Program-made: the position numbers and the translations under genes
IMG/VR virus record: IMGVR_UViG_3300043436_003224
Coordinates: 1 to 41,878 of that record
Direction: 5' to 3' (one strand)
DNA length: 41,878 bases
Source of the DNA: a virus
In this document: in pieces, positions 7,341 to 17,341 of the stretch
How the letters are laid out: the number at the start of each line of letters is the position of its first letter
Numbering within the stretch: position 1 is the first letter of the stretch
The notes under the pieces: model-generated
Databases searched by the model: none
What the model saw: the letters and a program-made list of their open reading frames with translations, nothing else
Told to the model about the DNA's origin: nothing

Positions 7341-10300
7341 ATGGCAGACGAAAATATTAATGTAAAAATTAAATTTGATGCCCAAACTGGTGAAATTCGC
7401 CGTGCGATTGCAGAAATTGCAGTTTTACACAAAAGACTAGACAAGCTTTCTAGCGGTAGAACAGACAAGTTTGCCAACAGCACAAACAAAAGCCTAAACA
7501 GCATGACCAGTGGCTGGAAGAGAAGTTTTGACGCCATAGACAAAGGCGCAAAGATGGCAGGCAAAGGCCTGACCAAGTTCTTGGGAATGTCAGTTAAGGG
7601 TGTTGTTGTCGAAATGGCAATACTTGGCGCAACAATGATTGGCATCCATGCATTATTTGCTGCAGGACAATTTCTGGTCAAAGCCTATAGGGGAGCCATG
7701 CAGATGCTTGCGTCAGGTGCGGCGGGGGTGGTTGTTGCAATATCTGCAGCCTCGGCAGCCATACGAGAACAACAAGCAGCAATATATGCCTACAGGGGCA
7801 AGGGTGCTCCAGCTTTTGGGTCAGCGATGAATCAGACCCGCATGGCGATGAGAAACCTGCAATCCGATGCCGCTCTGTCGAGCCTTGGCGTAGAAGCACT
7901 CAATAAGGCATATGGAAATATGTCAAAATCAATGAATACCAGCCAAATTAATCAAAGTGGTGGTGCAATCAAGGCTTTGATGGACTTTGGTTCAGCAGGT
8001 CAAGACCCAGCCAAGGGGCTTGAGCAAGTATCTGTAGTTATAGCCGCACTTTCTGATAAAAAGAAAAACATCAGTGACGTCATAACTGAGGCAAAAAAAC
8101 TAGGTCCAGAGATGGAATCGGCTTTAAAAAAGGCGAACGTTAAGACAAAGAAACAATTTCAAGAACTCCTGATGTCTGGAGACCTTGCTAAAAAGGGTGG
8201 CGTCTCCGGTCAGTTTGACGCAGTGAACAATACTTTGATTAGTCAAATGAAAGGCTACTTTACCCGTTTACGTGGCGAATTCGCGGACTTTGGCGACATG
8301 TTTCTTGAGCCGCTAAAAACTGCATTTGCTCGCGTGTTTGACAAAGTCAGAACCGACTTAGCGCGCGTATTTGCTGCAATCCAGTACAGCTTTGGAGCAG
8401 AGGAAGGAATAAATAACTTTGCAAGCGCTATAGAAAAAGCATCTGGCTGGCTAGTGAAAATGATTCGCGAATACCTTCCTACTGCTGTTGGCATGTTCGA
8501 CAGAATCGGTGACTGGTATACAAAATTCAAGCGTGGTTGGAATCTTGTTCTAGATGCGACACGTCCACTTATCGACGGAGCAAAGGTTCTATATAAGGCC
8601 ATGGACCCGATATGGGATTCCATCAAGGGAGGCGCTCAAAACCTTACGCTTTTCAAGGACCTCCTGGAAGAAAATAGTTTTTTTGTTGAAGAGTTCGGTC
8701 AACGCATAGCCGACATCATCGACACCCTTTCTGAATACTTTATGGGCCTAAAGAAAAACTTTGCCCAAATGGCTCCATTTATAAATGACCTTTTAGCAGG
8801 CCTTAATCAGGTATTAAAAGTGCTTACGAAAGTAATGACCGTTGGAGCCGGAAGCGGTCTTGGGGCAGCGCTTGCCCCACTAATGGGTGCTGCTGTTTTG
8901 GGACGAGGATTGGCCGGAGTCAAGGGGCGCTTAATGCCCAAGTCCGGAACCCATACACAAACCATGAACGTAACGGCCAACAGTGTAAATATCGGCAATG
9001 CTGGTCCAGTCGGTTCCGGTCGCCTTTCTTCTGGCGCAACGTCAGCAGGAGGTAGTGGTGCTCCTGGTAGTTCTGGTACGTCCGTTTATCCGTCGTCAAG
9101 AATAGGAGGCGGAGCGTATCGCGAAATGAGAGATGACCCATCTCGTAGATTTTCCCAAAATATTAAAGACGGATATCGCATGGGGTTTCGCTCAAGTGGT
9201 TCAACCCAAAGACACACAGAAAGATTTACCAAGAGGCAGCAAATAGGACGAGGAGCTGGATATGCGGCATTTGGGCAACCCAAAGACCCGTATGCATCCC
9301 CGACCATTATGGGTCGTGATGGAAAACCTCAACCAAACCCTCAGTACAATCTTGCACAGTCTGCTCGTTTTCGAGCCGAACAGTCACTAAATGGTCGCTC
9401 TAGAGACGAGTTGCATCAAATTGCGACAGGCAAAGGCATTACTGGCATAACTAAAGAATCTACAAGAGAAGAAATAAATCGCCAAATACTTGCAAAAAAG
9501 GGCTCAGTTGCAGAATTCAAAAACGACCCTCGCCCTGTCGGAATCGGAACAGGCGTTTCAAACGACCTTAGACGTGCAGCAAACAAAACCAGGTCAGGCA
9601 TAGATAGGGGAGTTGGTGTCGCTAGAGGCGGAATGGCTTACCTCAACTCTGGTGCGTACGACAGCGAAAAAGGTGAGTTCAGAGATGTAAAAGCACAGCG
9701 CGACGCACTAAAGAACAGAAGATTTGGCGTGAAAGGCGACGACGGAATAAGAAAAGGAGGAACTGACTCGCAAGGGGGCCTGAGAAAACTTTCGGGAAGA
9801 TTAAATTACGCCCGCGATATGAACAGAATTACGCGTAACGACAGTAAATTCGGAGCAGGCACAAAGAAGTTCAACAACAGTATGGGTGGTCGCGCCGGTG
9901 TAGGAATAGGACTTGGAATGGCAAGTCAGTATGCCCCAGAAGAAATGCGTGGAGCCATGGCTCTTGGAGCAACCGTTGCCACCATTAACCCAATGCTTGG
10001 ACTTGGTGTTGCTGGAATAGGTGGAGCCATGAAGGCTCAGGGCACAATGAAGGGTGCGATATCTGGTGCTGCTGGTGGAGCCGCTCTAGGCGGAATGCTT
10101 GGGCCACAAGGCGCGGCTATTGGTGCTGGAATAGGTCTACTTGTCGGCGGAATAATGGGAGCCGTAAATAAAGGAAAGGCTCAACTTGCTGCAGCTAAAG
10201 CGACAGTCATGGAAAGCTTCGGGCGTCTTTATATGGAGACCACGAAAAGCGCAGGAGCAGCATTTCAGAAAAACTACGAAGCTTCCCAGAAAGGTCAAAG

Positions 10301-12074
10301 CCTGGCTGGAAAAGGTGCAACCATGCTTGGAGTTGGAGCAGGTTATGCAAAAACCCAAGCCGGTATTCGCAGCTCTATAAGTGGCGCAATAGCAGGTACC
10401 GGCGGAAGCTACATGTCGGGTGGGAGACAGGAATTCGAAGACCCCGTAGCCGCTCTTGAGGCGTACTACAAGACTGCAGAAGGAAAAAAGGTAAGCGCAG
10501 AAGACCAAAAGACACAGAAAAAAAAGGCGACTGGCACGCTGCGCACAATGCTAAAAGAAACTGACCCGGCTGTTCAGAAACAACTTGGGGAAATAGACAA
10601 ACAAAACACCGCCAGAATAGATGCGTTATCTAGAGCTACTGGTAAAAGTGGTGCAGAACTAGAACAAATGGCTAAAAAGTTGGGTATAGACCTCTATAAC
10701 CCAACCGTAAAGTACAACGAACTTCTAACAAAATTTACTGAAGGCATCATAAAAACCGGAGCAGCCCTGAATGATGCGTTAGTAGATACTTTTCTTACTG
10801 GAGCAAATCCCTTCAAGGAAACCAGAGAAGCAGGAGAAAAAAGCGCCGCTCTCAACCAGAACGTAGCCGGTTTAGGTGATGTCCTTCGTAAGAAGGGAAC
10901 AAGCAAGGCGGATAAATCAAAAGCCATTGGCGCTTCCTTTGAGCAAATGATGCCGCAACTACTGGCAGTAAATGGTGGGGATGCGACAAAAGCCTATCTT
11001 GCCTATAACGAAATGTTTGGTCAAGGAGAAGAGGGGGGGGTTTTTGCAAAAGGCGGAGCCCTGGCAGGACAGGGAAAGACCGTCTTGGGGGATAAAGATG
11101 TTATAAAATCTCAAGGTTTGCTAAAAGAGGGAATGGTTGGCGAAGCTGCTACTCAAATAAGCGCAAGACTATCCAAGAAGAACATGACGGTCGACCAGGG
11201 AGCCCTGAAAGCAGCTCTCGCTAGTAAGAGTCCAAAAGAATTGGCAGCGATACTGGGCGATGTTTCGACGTTTGACGAGGCAATGGACCCAGAGCTTGCA
11301 AAGCGCGGCGTAGACACTAACAGACTAAGAAAAGGCTTAAAAGGCGAAACTGCAGCAGATTTAACATCAGGTCTTGAGAGCATCATCGGGCCCGGTGTAG
11401 CGATTACTGCTGAAGACCCAAAGAAGCTTGACGCAATAGCTACTGCGGCTACTGATTTTTCTACTTCTGCGACAGGTCTAGAAACTGCTATTAATACATT
11501 TAACACCAATATGGAAGGCTTCTTCAAGGCCCCTCTCGGCGAAATGCCGGGATGGTGGGAAAAGGGTCTGGTATTTGATGGCAAGACTCTTAAGCCGGCC
11601 AACGATACATCTACCCCTCGCGCGGGTGGCGTAGGAGACACTGCAACAAGCAAACTTTCTCAAACAATGGGCCGTCACGCTGCTATGAACGGTCAACTAA
11701 CAGGAAAGAGAACAGTCACTTCTTCTCTCAGAGATTACGCACTTGGTTCAATAAACTCAGACCACGCAACTGGTTCTGCTTATGACCTCACAGGACAGAA
11801 CCTAGGTCAGTACGCAAAGCTTGTTCACGCGAATGGAGGCTTTGCTGAGTTCCACGGTTCCATGGCTAATCGTCATCTCCACGTTGTTCCTGGTTCCGGC
11901 ATGGGTGACACATCAACACCTTCACCAGTTTCTACATCATCTAGTTCCGGTGGTGGAACCAATAATTACTATACATTTGAAATAAATGGCAACAACGCTG
12001 CTCCTGAAGTAATTGCCAATATGGTCATGGCCAAGATTCAAGAAAAAGAACGTTCTGACAGGCAGAGAAGATAA
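7341..12074 (+). CDS. Tape measure protein with M15-like peptidase motif near its C-terminus
   Basis: At 1577 aa this is the largest gene, placed directly after the chaperone. The N-terminal region is helical. It is followed by Gly/Ala-rich hydrophobic stretches (about residues 85-140, 490-540 and 850-950, some membrane-like), a Gly/Ser/Arg-rich low-complexity region (about 550-850) and a helical segment to 1400. Near the C-terminus, SDHATGSAYD (His1475, Asp1482) followed by RHLHVV (His1512, His1514) reproduces the S-x-H-x-x-G-x-A-x-D ... H-x-H zinc-ligand pattern of M15 peptidases (D-Ala-D-Ala carboxypeptidase or endopeptidase type). Tape measures set tail length and are released into the cell envelope, and several carry peptidoglycan hydrolases. 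A basic tail ends the protein. It overlaps the next gene by one base. Confidence 0.9.
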   Translation: MADENINVKIKFDAQTGEIRRAIAEIAVLHKRLDKLSSGRTDKFANSTNKSLNSMTSGWKRSFDAIDKGAKMAGKGLTKFLGMSVKGVVVEMAILGATMIGIHALFAAGQFLVKAYRGAMQMLASGAAGVVVAISAASAAIREQQAAIYAYRGKGAPAFGSAMNQTRMAMRNLQSDAALSSLGVEALNKAYGNMSKSMNTSQINQSGGAIKALMDFGSAGQDPAKGLEQVSVVIAALSDKKKNISDVITEAKKLGPEMESALKKANVKTKKQFQELLMSGDLAKKGGVSGQFDAVNNTLISQMKGYFTRLRGEFADFGDMFLEPLKTAFARVFDKVRTDLARVFAAIQYSFGAEEGINNFASAIEKASGWLVKMIREYLPTAVGMFDRIGDWYTKFKRGWNLVLDATRPLIDGAKVLYKAMDPIWDSIKGGAQNLTLFKDLLEENSFFVEEFGQRIADIIDTLSEYFMGLKKNFAQMAPFINDLLAGLNQVLKVLTKVMTVGAGSGLGAALAPLMGAAVLGRGLAGVKGRLMPKSGTHTQTMNVTANSVNIGNAGPVGSGRLSSGATSAGGSGAPGSSGTSVYPSSRIGGGAYREMRDDPSRRFSQNIKDGYRMGFRSSGSTQRHTERFTKRQQIGRGAGYAAFGQPKDPYASPTIMGRDGKPQPNPQYNLAQSARFRAEQSLNGRSRDELHQIATGKGITGITKESTREEINRQILAKKGSVAEFKNDPRPVGIGTGVSNDLRRAANKTRSGIDRGVGVARGGMAYLNSGAYDSEKGEFRDVKAQRDALKNRRFGVKGDDGIRKGGTDSQGGLRKLSGRLNYARDMNRITRNDSKFGAGTKKFNNSMGGRAGVGIGLGMASQYAPEEMRGAMALGATVATINPMLGLGVAGIGGAMKAQGTMKGAISGAAGGAALGGMLGPQGAAIGAGIGLLVGGIMGAVNKGKAQLAAAKATVMESFGRLYMETTKSAGAAFQKNYEASQKGQSLAGKGATMLGVGAGYAKTQAGIRSSISGAIAGTGGSYMSGGRQEFEDPVAALEAYYKTAEGKKVSAEDQKTQKKKATGTLRTMLKETDPAVQKQLGEIDKQNTARIDALSRATGKSGAELEQMAKKLGIDLYNPTVKYNELLTKFTEGIIKTGAALNDALVDTFLTGANPFKETREAGEKSAALNQNVAGLGDVLRKKGTSKADKSKAIGASFEQMMPQLLAVNGGDATKAYLAYNEMFGQGEEGGVFAKGGALAGQGKTVLGDKDVIKSQGLLKEGMVGEAATQISARLSKKNMTVDQGALKAALASKSPKELAAILGDVSTFDEAMDPELAKRGVDTNRLRKGLKGETAADLTSGLESIIGPGVAITAEDPKKLDAIATAATDFSTSATGLETAINTFNTNMEGFFKAPLGEMPGWWEKGLVFDGKTLKPANDTSTPRAGGVGDTATSKLSQTMGRHAAMNGQLTGKRTVTSSLRDYALGSINSDHATGSAYDLTGQNLGQYAKLVHANGGFAEFHGSMANRHLHVVPGSGMGDTSTPSPVSTSSSSGGGTNNYYTFEINGNNAAPEVIANMVMAKIQEKERSDRQRR

Positions 12075-13558
12075 TGGCACTAAATAGCATTTCATACATA
12101 ACTGTCGGCTATACCGAAACAGACAACGCAAGCGTTAGAAAAGGCTATCCAATAAAGCAGCTGTTTAAGCAAACAGTAAACACAAACACTCCAGTTTTCC
12201 CTGCTTCCTATACTCCTGTTTCTACTCAAAAATATTGGCTTCCCTTTCTAAGTGGTGCCCAGCAAGACTTTAACTTTATTGAGTACACGGTGGGTGATGA
12301 GTACGGGTGGAACGATGCCGACAACCTCCGAGCACCACAGATACCGTACTCAAACCCAAAAACAACAAAATACGACGACTTCGTAACTGGTCATAAGATT
12401 GTTTTTGCTAACAATATATACGTAGCAACGCAATACACGTTTGAGTGGGGTCTTACCAAGTTTAAAAGCAACACGAATCCTTACAAGCAATCACGAATTA
12501 AAAAATGGCGTAAATTTAATGACACCGATGATGACTGGTCTCAATACTGGTATCATCCTCTCCTTAAATTGTTTTTTCTCTTAGACTCCACAGATGCAAT
12601 AGCGGAACTTCCTAATTTTGACGAAGCCTCACAGTCAAAATGGGATAATTTTGTTGGTGATTCAACTGATATGAATCTCGAAAACTTCGACTTAGCTCAA
12701 ATTAGAGAATTGACATCTGGTGGAACTTCCAATGCGGCTGCAACGAGCCTGGTTGCTTCGCTGTCTACAAGAAATAACAATTTTGCATCTACTTATATTG
12801 TCAATACTGCAGTAAAAGCAAAAAGCGCAACAATTTCTGTTTTGTCACCTACACAAACTGTAAAAGCATCATCAAAACCTGAATCGCCAAAAATGATTCA
12901 ACGCAGAGCAATATCTAATTCTACTGAAAAAACGGTCCTAGATGAGTACGAGTTCAACTTACGTCCCAACAATATCTCATACAGCAATATTGGAATTACA
13001 TGGACGGAAATTGAACGTTTAAATAATTATGGATTGGTTGACTATAAAAACAATAAGCTTATGAAAATTTCATTTGAATTTGTTGTTGAAGCTCATTCAG
13101 GAGATAAATCAAGCATTTACGAATCATGCGAAGACAAACTCGCAAAACTTCAGAGAATGGCAAACACTCCAGAACTTGTAATATTTAGAAATTTTGACTC
13201 CCTGTTTAGCGGCAGCACTGCAGTCATAGAAGATAAAAGCTATAGGGAATGGGCGATTTTTGATATGTCAATCTCTTCTATTCAAAGAACTCCCCTTACC
13301 TCCGTATCGGATGGGGGGAGCATAAGTCGCGCTACCGTAAATATGACAATTCAAGAAGTGCGTCTCAGCCCTGACAATGTCATTTTTATGCCAAAACTTC
13401 GTAAGGTTCCGAACGTACCGAACGCCCCAGGAGGAACTCCCGACCCAGAACTGTGTACCGAACTAGCAACAGACTCTTCAGAGACAGCTCGCTCGGGCGG
13501 AATTAAACTCAGTCCATGTTGGTACAAGAACCGAGGAATGGCCGTTCCTGCGGAGTAA
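12074..13558 (+). CDS. Baseplate / tube-initiator-like protein
   Basis: This 494-aa protein starts at the last base of the tape-measure stop. The N-terminal 200 residues, rich in Tyr, Asn and Trp, are not recognised. The C-terminal half (about 290-450) has the look of LysM-less gp53/CIS tube-initiator proteins that connect the inner tube to the hub: an NLRPNNISYSNIGITWTEI start, long beta strands (KLMKISFEFVVEAHSGD), a helix with CEDKLAKLQRMANTP, and a final block with FDMSISSIQRTPL ... ATVNMTIQEV. Position between tape measure and hub supports this. The assignment is structural inference; the protein itself is surely a tail component. Confidence 0.55.
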   Translation: MALNSISYITVGYTETDNASVRKGYPIKQLFKQTVNTNTPVFPASYTPVSTQKYWLPFLSGAQQDFNFIEYTVGDEYGWNDADNLRAPQIPYSNPKTTKYDDFVTGHKIVFANNIYVATQYTFEWGLTKFKSNTNPYKQSRIKKWRKFNDTDDDWSQYWYHPLLKLFFLLDSTDAIAELPNFDEASQSKWDNFVGDSTDMNLENFDLAQIRELTSGGTSNAAATSLVASLSTRNNNFASTYIVNTAVKAKSATISVLSPTQTVKASSKPESPKMIQRRAISNSTEKTVLDEYEFNLRPNNISYSNIGITWTEIERLNNYGLVDYKNNKLMKISFEFVVEAHSGDKSSIYESCEDKLAKLQRMANTPELVIFRNFDSLFSGSTAVIEDKSYREWAIFDMSISSIQRTPLTSVSDGGSISRATVNMTIQEVRLSPDNVIFMPKLRKVPNVPNAPGGTPDPELCTELATDSSETARSGGIKLSPCWYKNRGMAVPAE

Positions 13559-13565
13559 TTAGATT

Positions 13566-15290
13566 ATGGCTAAATTATTTTTACCATCCAGCGTAGATAG
13601 TTTCGGAAGACCTGTAGGCAGTTCTGTCAGGTCTAACTTTCGAGGACCTTTTGAAAGAAAGTTACTCATATCTTCCCTGCCTGACAATTTGGTGTCAGAC
13701 ATTTCTGACAAAGTAACCGCGTTCTCGGTTAGTTACTCAATAAGTCAAGCTTCTGAAATATCGTTTGATGTTGTAGATGTTGATTTAGAGATGGCAAGAA
13801 ATAACTATTTCATACTTGGAAGAGATATAATCTACGAAACACAAACTCTGGGAAGAGTCAACTCGTTTACTGGTGAAGTAAGACAAGTTAGACAGCTCTT
13901 CGAGATAGCTCAGGTCACCTCAGCACAAGGGCCGGGCGGAAGTGCCATATATAGTGTTCAGTGCTATTCAAAAGCTGTTCAGCAAATGAAGAGAGACAAG
14001 ACTCCAGCAACAATCAAAGGCAATGGCAGTCAATATGTTAAAAATGCTGCAAAAAAATATGGCCTTGATTTCTACTGCGAAGAATCATCTAAAGCAAAAA
14101 ATATTACTAAAGCAAAAGGGTCAAAACAGTCGGAATCCGTTTGGGACGTTTTGGACAGGTTGGCAAAAGATGCAAAATTTGTTTTATTCGAAGTAGATGG
14201 GGTTTTAGTATTTGCTTCGGAAACGTTTTTGCTTCACAAATGGGGAACAAATATAAGATACATAGACAGAAAAGTAATCGACAAGAAAACCAAGAAAAAG
14301 TCTATAAAAAAACTGGCCAGAAGATTCATCCCCCTGCAGTGGCCAAACAGTGGTCCCCAGTACAACGGAACTTCTGGTTTCTTTCGTCTTATCGAAAGAC
14401 CTACGATTACAAAGTCCGCAAACGACCCTTACGCCGGAAATGGAAGCTGTTTGGTTGAAAGGTTTAACGGCGTACAGATTCGGCCAGGAATGACTGCCTA
14501 TGTTGGTTATGTTCCCAATTCATCCGGTTACTACTTGGTGGAATCCGTATCATTCAAAGAAATGACGCCAGACCCTGTTGCTGTTGGTTTCAGAACACTG
14601 ACTCGTGACGAAGAAAAAGAAGCAATAAGGCTCTTGCCTTTAGGTCAGACGTATCAACAAACATTTACGAGGAATGCTCCTTTACGAACAACAAAAGAAG
14701 CAGCTCGTAACGAGCTAGGAAAGCCAATAGTAAACCCCTCCAAGGATAAAAGAATTACTGGGAACAATTTTCCGACACAAGAGGACCCACTTCGTTATCC
14801 AGACATGGAGTACGCAAACATTTCCCGCACGTATGCATCTACTTATGGAAAAATACCTAAGAGCACGAACAACAGAAACTCAGTAATACTAACCGGGAAC
14901 ATAGACCTATGGAATAGGCCTATTGTTCTTTCCGTAAGCAACGGAAAAACGGTCGGATATCACACTCTTTTTAGCGTTGAATACGTTTATGCAGAGGGTT
15001 CTTCCTTTAAGGCAGCAGTTCTACCAACCGTATTCACAGAAGACGGCGTAGCTGTAATAAAGACATATGACGAAGTTGTAGCAAAATATTTAGCCGATGG
15101 CGGATACTCTGGGTCAGCTAAATATTTAGCCATCATTGAAGGCGGGTCTCGACAAGACGCAGTACTTAATGGGCGAGATTATGGCCTGCTTCTATCTATA
15201 CAGCAGTCTGGCGTGATTGAAGAACGTTTCCCTGGCATTAGTTTTAAGAACTTTGTCAATACTCCAGGGGGTGTAGATAGTGAATGGTAA
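13566..15290 (+). CDS. Baseplate hub protein (gpD/gp27-like, late control D type)
   Basis: A 574-aa protein with the features of phage late-control D/gp44/gp27 hubs: an N-terminal beta domain with SYSISQASEISFDVVDVD, a second segment with YSVQCYSKAVQQMKRDK, and the diagnostic helix-strand QSESVWDVLDRLAKDAKF followed by VLFEVDGVLVFAS. The middle contains FNGVQIRPGMTAYVGYV, a hub tube-domain strand. Three such subunits form a ring under the tube and carry the spike, which is encoded next. The start at 13566 is 7 nt after the previous stop. The C-terminal third, with further beta-rich sequence, is longer than in P2 gpD. Confidence 0.8.
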   Translation: MAKLFLPSSVDSFGRPVGSSVRSNFRGPFERKLLISSLPDNLVSDISDKVTAFSVSYSISQASEISFDVVDVDLEMARNNYFILGRDIIYETQTLGRVNSFTGEVRQVRQLFEIAQVTSAQGPGGSAIYSVQCYSKAVQQMKRDKTPATIKGNGSQYVKNAAKKYGLDFYCEESSKAKNITKAKGSKQSESVWDVLDRLAKDAKFVLFEVDGVLVFASETFLLHKWGTNIRYIDRKVIDKKTKKKSIKKLARRFIPLQWPNSGPQYNGTSGFFRLIERPTITKSANDPYAGNGSCLVERFNGVQIRPGMTAYVGYVPNSSGYYLVESVSFKEMTPDPVAVGFRTLTRDEEKEAIRLLPLGQTYQQTFTRNAPLRTTKEAARNELGKPIVNPSKDKRITGNNFPTQEDPLRYPDMEYANISRTYASTYGKIPKSTNNRNSVILTGNIDLWNRPIVLSVSNGKTVGYHTLFSVEYVYAEGSSFKAAVLPTVFTEDGVAVIKTYDEVVAKYLADGGYSGSAKYLAIIEGGSRQDAVLNGRDYGLLLSIQQSGVIEERFPGISFKNFVNTPGGVDSEW

Positions 15291-15332
15291 TACACGATTT
15301 TTAATTAAACTTGGCATAGTAAGGTAACGGCC

Positions 15333-16232
15333 ATGGCAGAAATTATTGACAGAGTAAAATCGTCATCCCATCCGCTTGCCCCAGGTCGAATCTATTCAGG
15401 CTTGATAAAAATGGTTGATTCGCGCGGTGCCGTAACTGTATATATCCAAGAACTGGCGTCTTCTTACGAAAAAGTCGTCCCTCTTAACACAAACAGTAAC
15501 TCGATTCTGGCTGTTGGAGACGTGGTTAAATGCACGTTTTCTAACGAGTTCTTCACCGAACTTATCGTTTTAGGCTTGGCAAACATTAAAGAAGCGGCGC
15601 AAGCAGGGGTGGCCATATCCGATACTGCTCCTTCAACTCCATCCTCAGGAGATTTATGGTTCGACTCAAGTACGAGTACGACTTTTATTTACTACGACTC
15701 GTCATGGATTGAAATTGGACCACAACCACTAAGTATTGTTGGACCGAGTGGGCCATCCGGTCCTGCCGGTGGACCAACTGGACCTACGGGCGTCTCTGGT
15801 GTTAGTGGTGTCTCTGGAGTCAGTGGCGTTATAGGCGCTACTGGACCTACTGGACCTACCGGTTCAACAGGACCTACTGGACCCACTGGCGTCGGCGCAA
15901 CTGGTGCAACTGGTGCAACTGGTGCAACTGGAGACTGGTCAACGGCACAAGAAGTTGTTTTATTTACGACTGGAAACCTAACTTCATCCAGCGTAGGTAA
16001 ATTACTTTACAATACAGCCGCATGCACCCTTACTGTAAACAGTTCTACTGGATTCTCAGTCGGTCAACGAGTAGACCTTGCCCGTTTAAGTAGCGCCACC
16101 TTCACTGTTGCTCAAGGTTCTGGAGCGACGGTTAACGGAACGCCTGCCCTTACTCTTCGGGCGCAGTACTCAGCCGCTTCTATTATTTGCACAGCCAGCA
16201 ACGTTTATCTCGTTGTAGGGGACCTTGGTTAA
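15333..16232 (+). CDS. Baseplate spike: OB-fold plus collagen-like repeats
   Basis: The 299-aa protein has an N-terminal OB-fold-like domain (about residues 15-85; [20 protein letters not shown] ... [14 protein letters not shown]), the kind found in gpV/gp5 spikes that cap the hub. A small [11 protein letters not shown]...SSWIEIG module (105-130) is also present in the large fibre at 38184-39968. Gly-X-Y repeats (about 137-200: [28 protein letters not shown]) follow, and then a beta-rich C-terminal domain (201-299). Position directly after the hub supports the spike role. A spike continuing into a collagen-like stalk would combine membrane-facing and fibre functions, which is unusual for P2-type spikes. 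Confidence 0.65.
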   Translation: MAEIIDRVKSSSHPLAPGRIYSGLIKMVDSRGAVTVYIQELASSYEKVVPLNTNSNSILAVGDVVKCTFSNEFFTELIVLGLANIKEAAQAGVAISDTAPSTPSSGDLWFDSSTSTTFIYYDSSWIEIGPQPLSIVGPSGPSGPAGGPTGPTGVSGVSGVSGVSGVIGATGPTGPTGSTGPTGPTGVGATGATGATGATGDWSTAQEVVLFTTGNLTSSSVGKLLYNTAACTLTVNSSTGFSVGQRVDLARLSSATFTVAQGSGATVNGTPALTLRAQYSAASIICTASNVYLVVGDLG

Positions 16233-17341
16233 TGCCGTCAACTATTGGCATTGTTTCTTCTGGCGCAGTAATAATTGCCCCTGCTTGGACTGACAATACC
16301 ATCAGTTCAACAATGAATTTAACAATTGCTTATTCTGATGCAGTAACTGCGTCTGGCACCCCTCCACCAACATACTCGGTAACGTCTGGGTCTTTGCCGG
16401 CAGGCATTTCTCTTAACTCATCTACGGGTGCGTTAACAGGCACACCAACCTCTCCTTCTTCTTATTCTTTTACAATAACTGCAACGAATGCTGGTGGTTC
16501 AGTAAGTCAAGCCTTCTCAATAACAGTCGGCACTGGCATAACTGGAGGAAGTTCATTTATTGACAGCGGCGGTAGGCGCTACCATTTCATGACAGCAAAC
16601 GGGAACTTAACGAGTGTTCGTAGTTCAGCCACTTCGGTCAATGTGCGCGTACATGCAGGGGGAGGGGCTGGGGGCTCCTCCGTTGGTGGCGGGGGTGGTG
16701 CCGGTGGATTGACAGCCGTTGACCAAACCCTTCCCGCTAGTGGTTCTCTTGTTGCGACAATAGGGGGAGGCGGAGCGCGTCAGACTTCTTACTTTGGCGG
16801 TCAAGGAGCAAACGGAGTAAATACTGTTGCAACCGTAAATGGTGGCACCTACACGGCAACAGGAGGCGGAGGCGGGGGCTATTATAATGCCAATGCTCCT
16901 ACCACTGGCTCTTCTGGTGGTTCAGGTGGCGGTGGGTCTAGTGGTGTTAACTTGAATAACTTTTCGGCGGGAGGCTCGGCAACGCAAGGCAACGCTGGCG
17001 GCAGTGGTGCAAATCAAACAAACGGCTATTATCTTGCTGGTGGTGGCGGTGGGTTTATTGGAGCAGGAGGAAACGCGGTTTCTGGCGTGAATAGTGGAAA
17101 CGGTGGCGCAGGAGTTTCTTTTTTGAGTACCTTTTATTGCGGTGGAGGAGGAGGCGGTGGCGACAACATTGCTGGAACCGGGGGAAGTGGCGTTGGCGGA
17201 AACGGAACTACCGGGAATACAACCGGGGTAAGTGCTGCTGCGAACACAGCAAGTGGTGGTGGTGGATGCAGGAATGCGTCAGGCGGAGTTGCTTCCGGCG
17301 CTGGAGGAAGCGGAATAGTGATTGTGAGTTACGCAATATAA
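16232..17341 (+). CDS. Tail fibre with He_PIG Ig-like and glycine-rich domain
   Basis: The best start is ATG 16232, which overlaps the spike stop (TAATG); an earlier in-frame ATG at 16187 lies inside the spike gene and gives an implausible Arg-rich leader. The 369-aa product has a He_PIG-type Ig-like domain (about 40-98; SGSLPAGISLNSSTGALTGT then a segment with ITATNAGGS). It is followed by a long glycine-rich domain from about 117 with many runs of four to six Gly, as in the Gly-rich fibres thought to fold as polyglycine-II bundles and to mediate receptor recognition. It ends in a compact GSGIVIVSYAI strand typical of this fibre class. Confidence 0.75.
   Translation: MPSTIGIVSSGAVIIAPAWTDNTISSTMNLTIAYSDAVTASGTPPPTYSVTSGSLPAGISLNSSTGALTGTPTSPSSYSFTITATNAGGSVSQAFSITVGTGITGGSSFIDSGGRRYHFMTANGNLTSVRSSATSVNVRVHAGGGAGGSSVGGGGGAGGLTAVDQTLPASGSLVATIGGGGARQTSYFGGQGANGVNTVATVNGGTYTATGGGGGGYYNANAPTTGSSGGSGGGGSSGVNLNNFSAGGSATQGNAGGSGANQTNGYYLAGGGGGFIGAGGNAVSGVNSGNGGAGVSFLSTFYCGGGGGGGDNIAGTGGSGVGGNGTTGNTTGVSAAANTASGGGGCRNASGGVASGAGGSGIVIVSYAI

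Noticed and set aside
11033-11045. G8T5 homopolymer run inside the tape measure gene, a possible slippage site or sequence error.
   Set aside because: The zero frame continues unbroken for the full 1577 codons with sensible composition on both sides, so nothing requires a shift here.
16187-16231. Upstream in-frame ATG that would extend the Gly-rich fibre by 15 residues.
   Set aside because: It lies within the spike gene, encodes an Arg-rich leader unlike fibres, and ATG 16232 shows the usual stop/start overlap.
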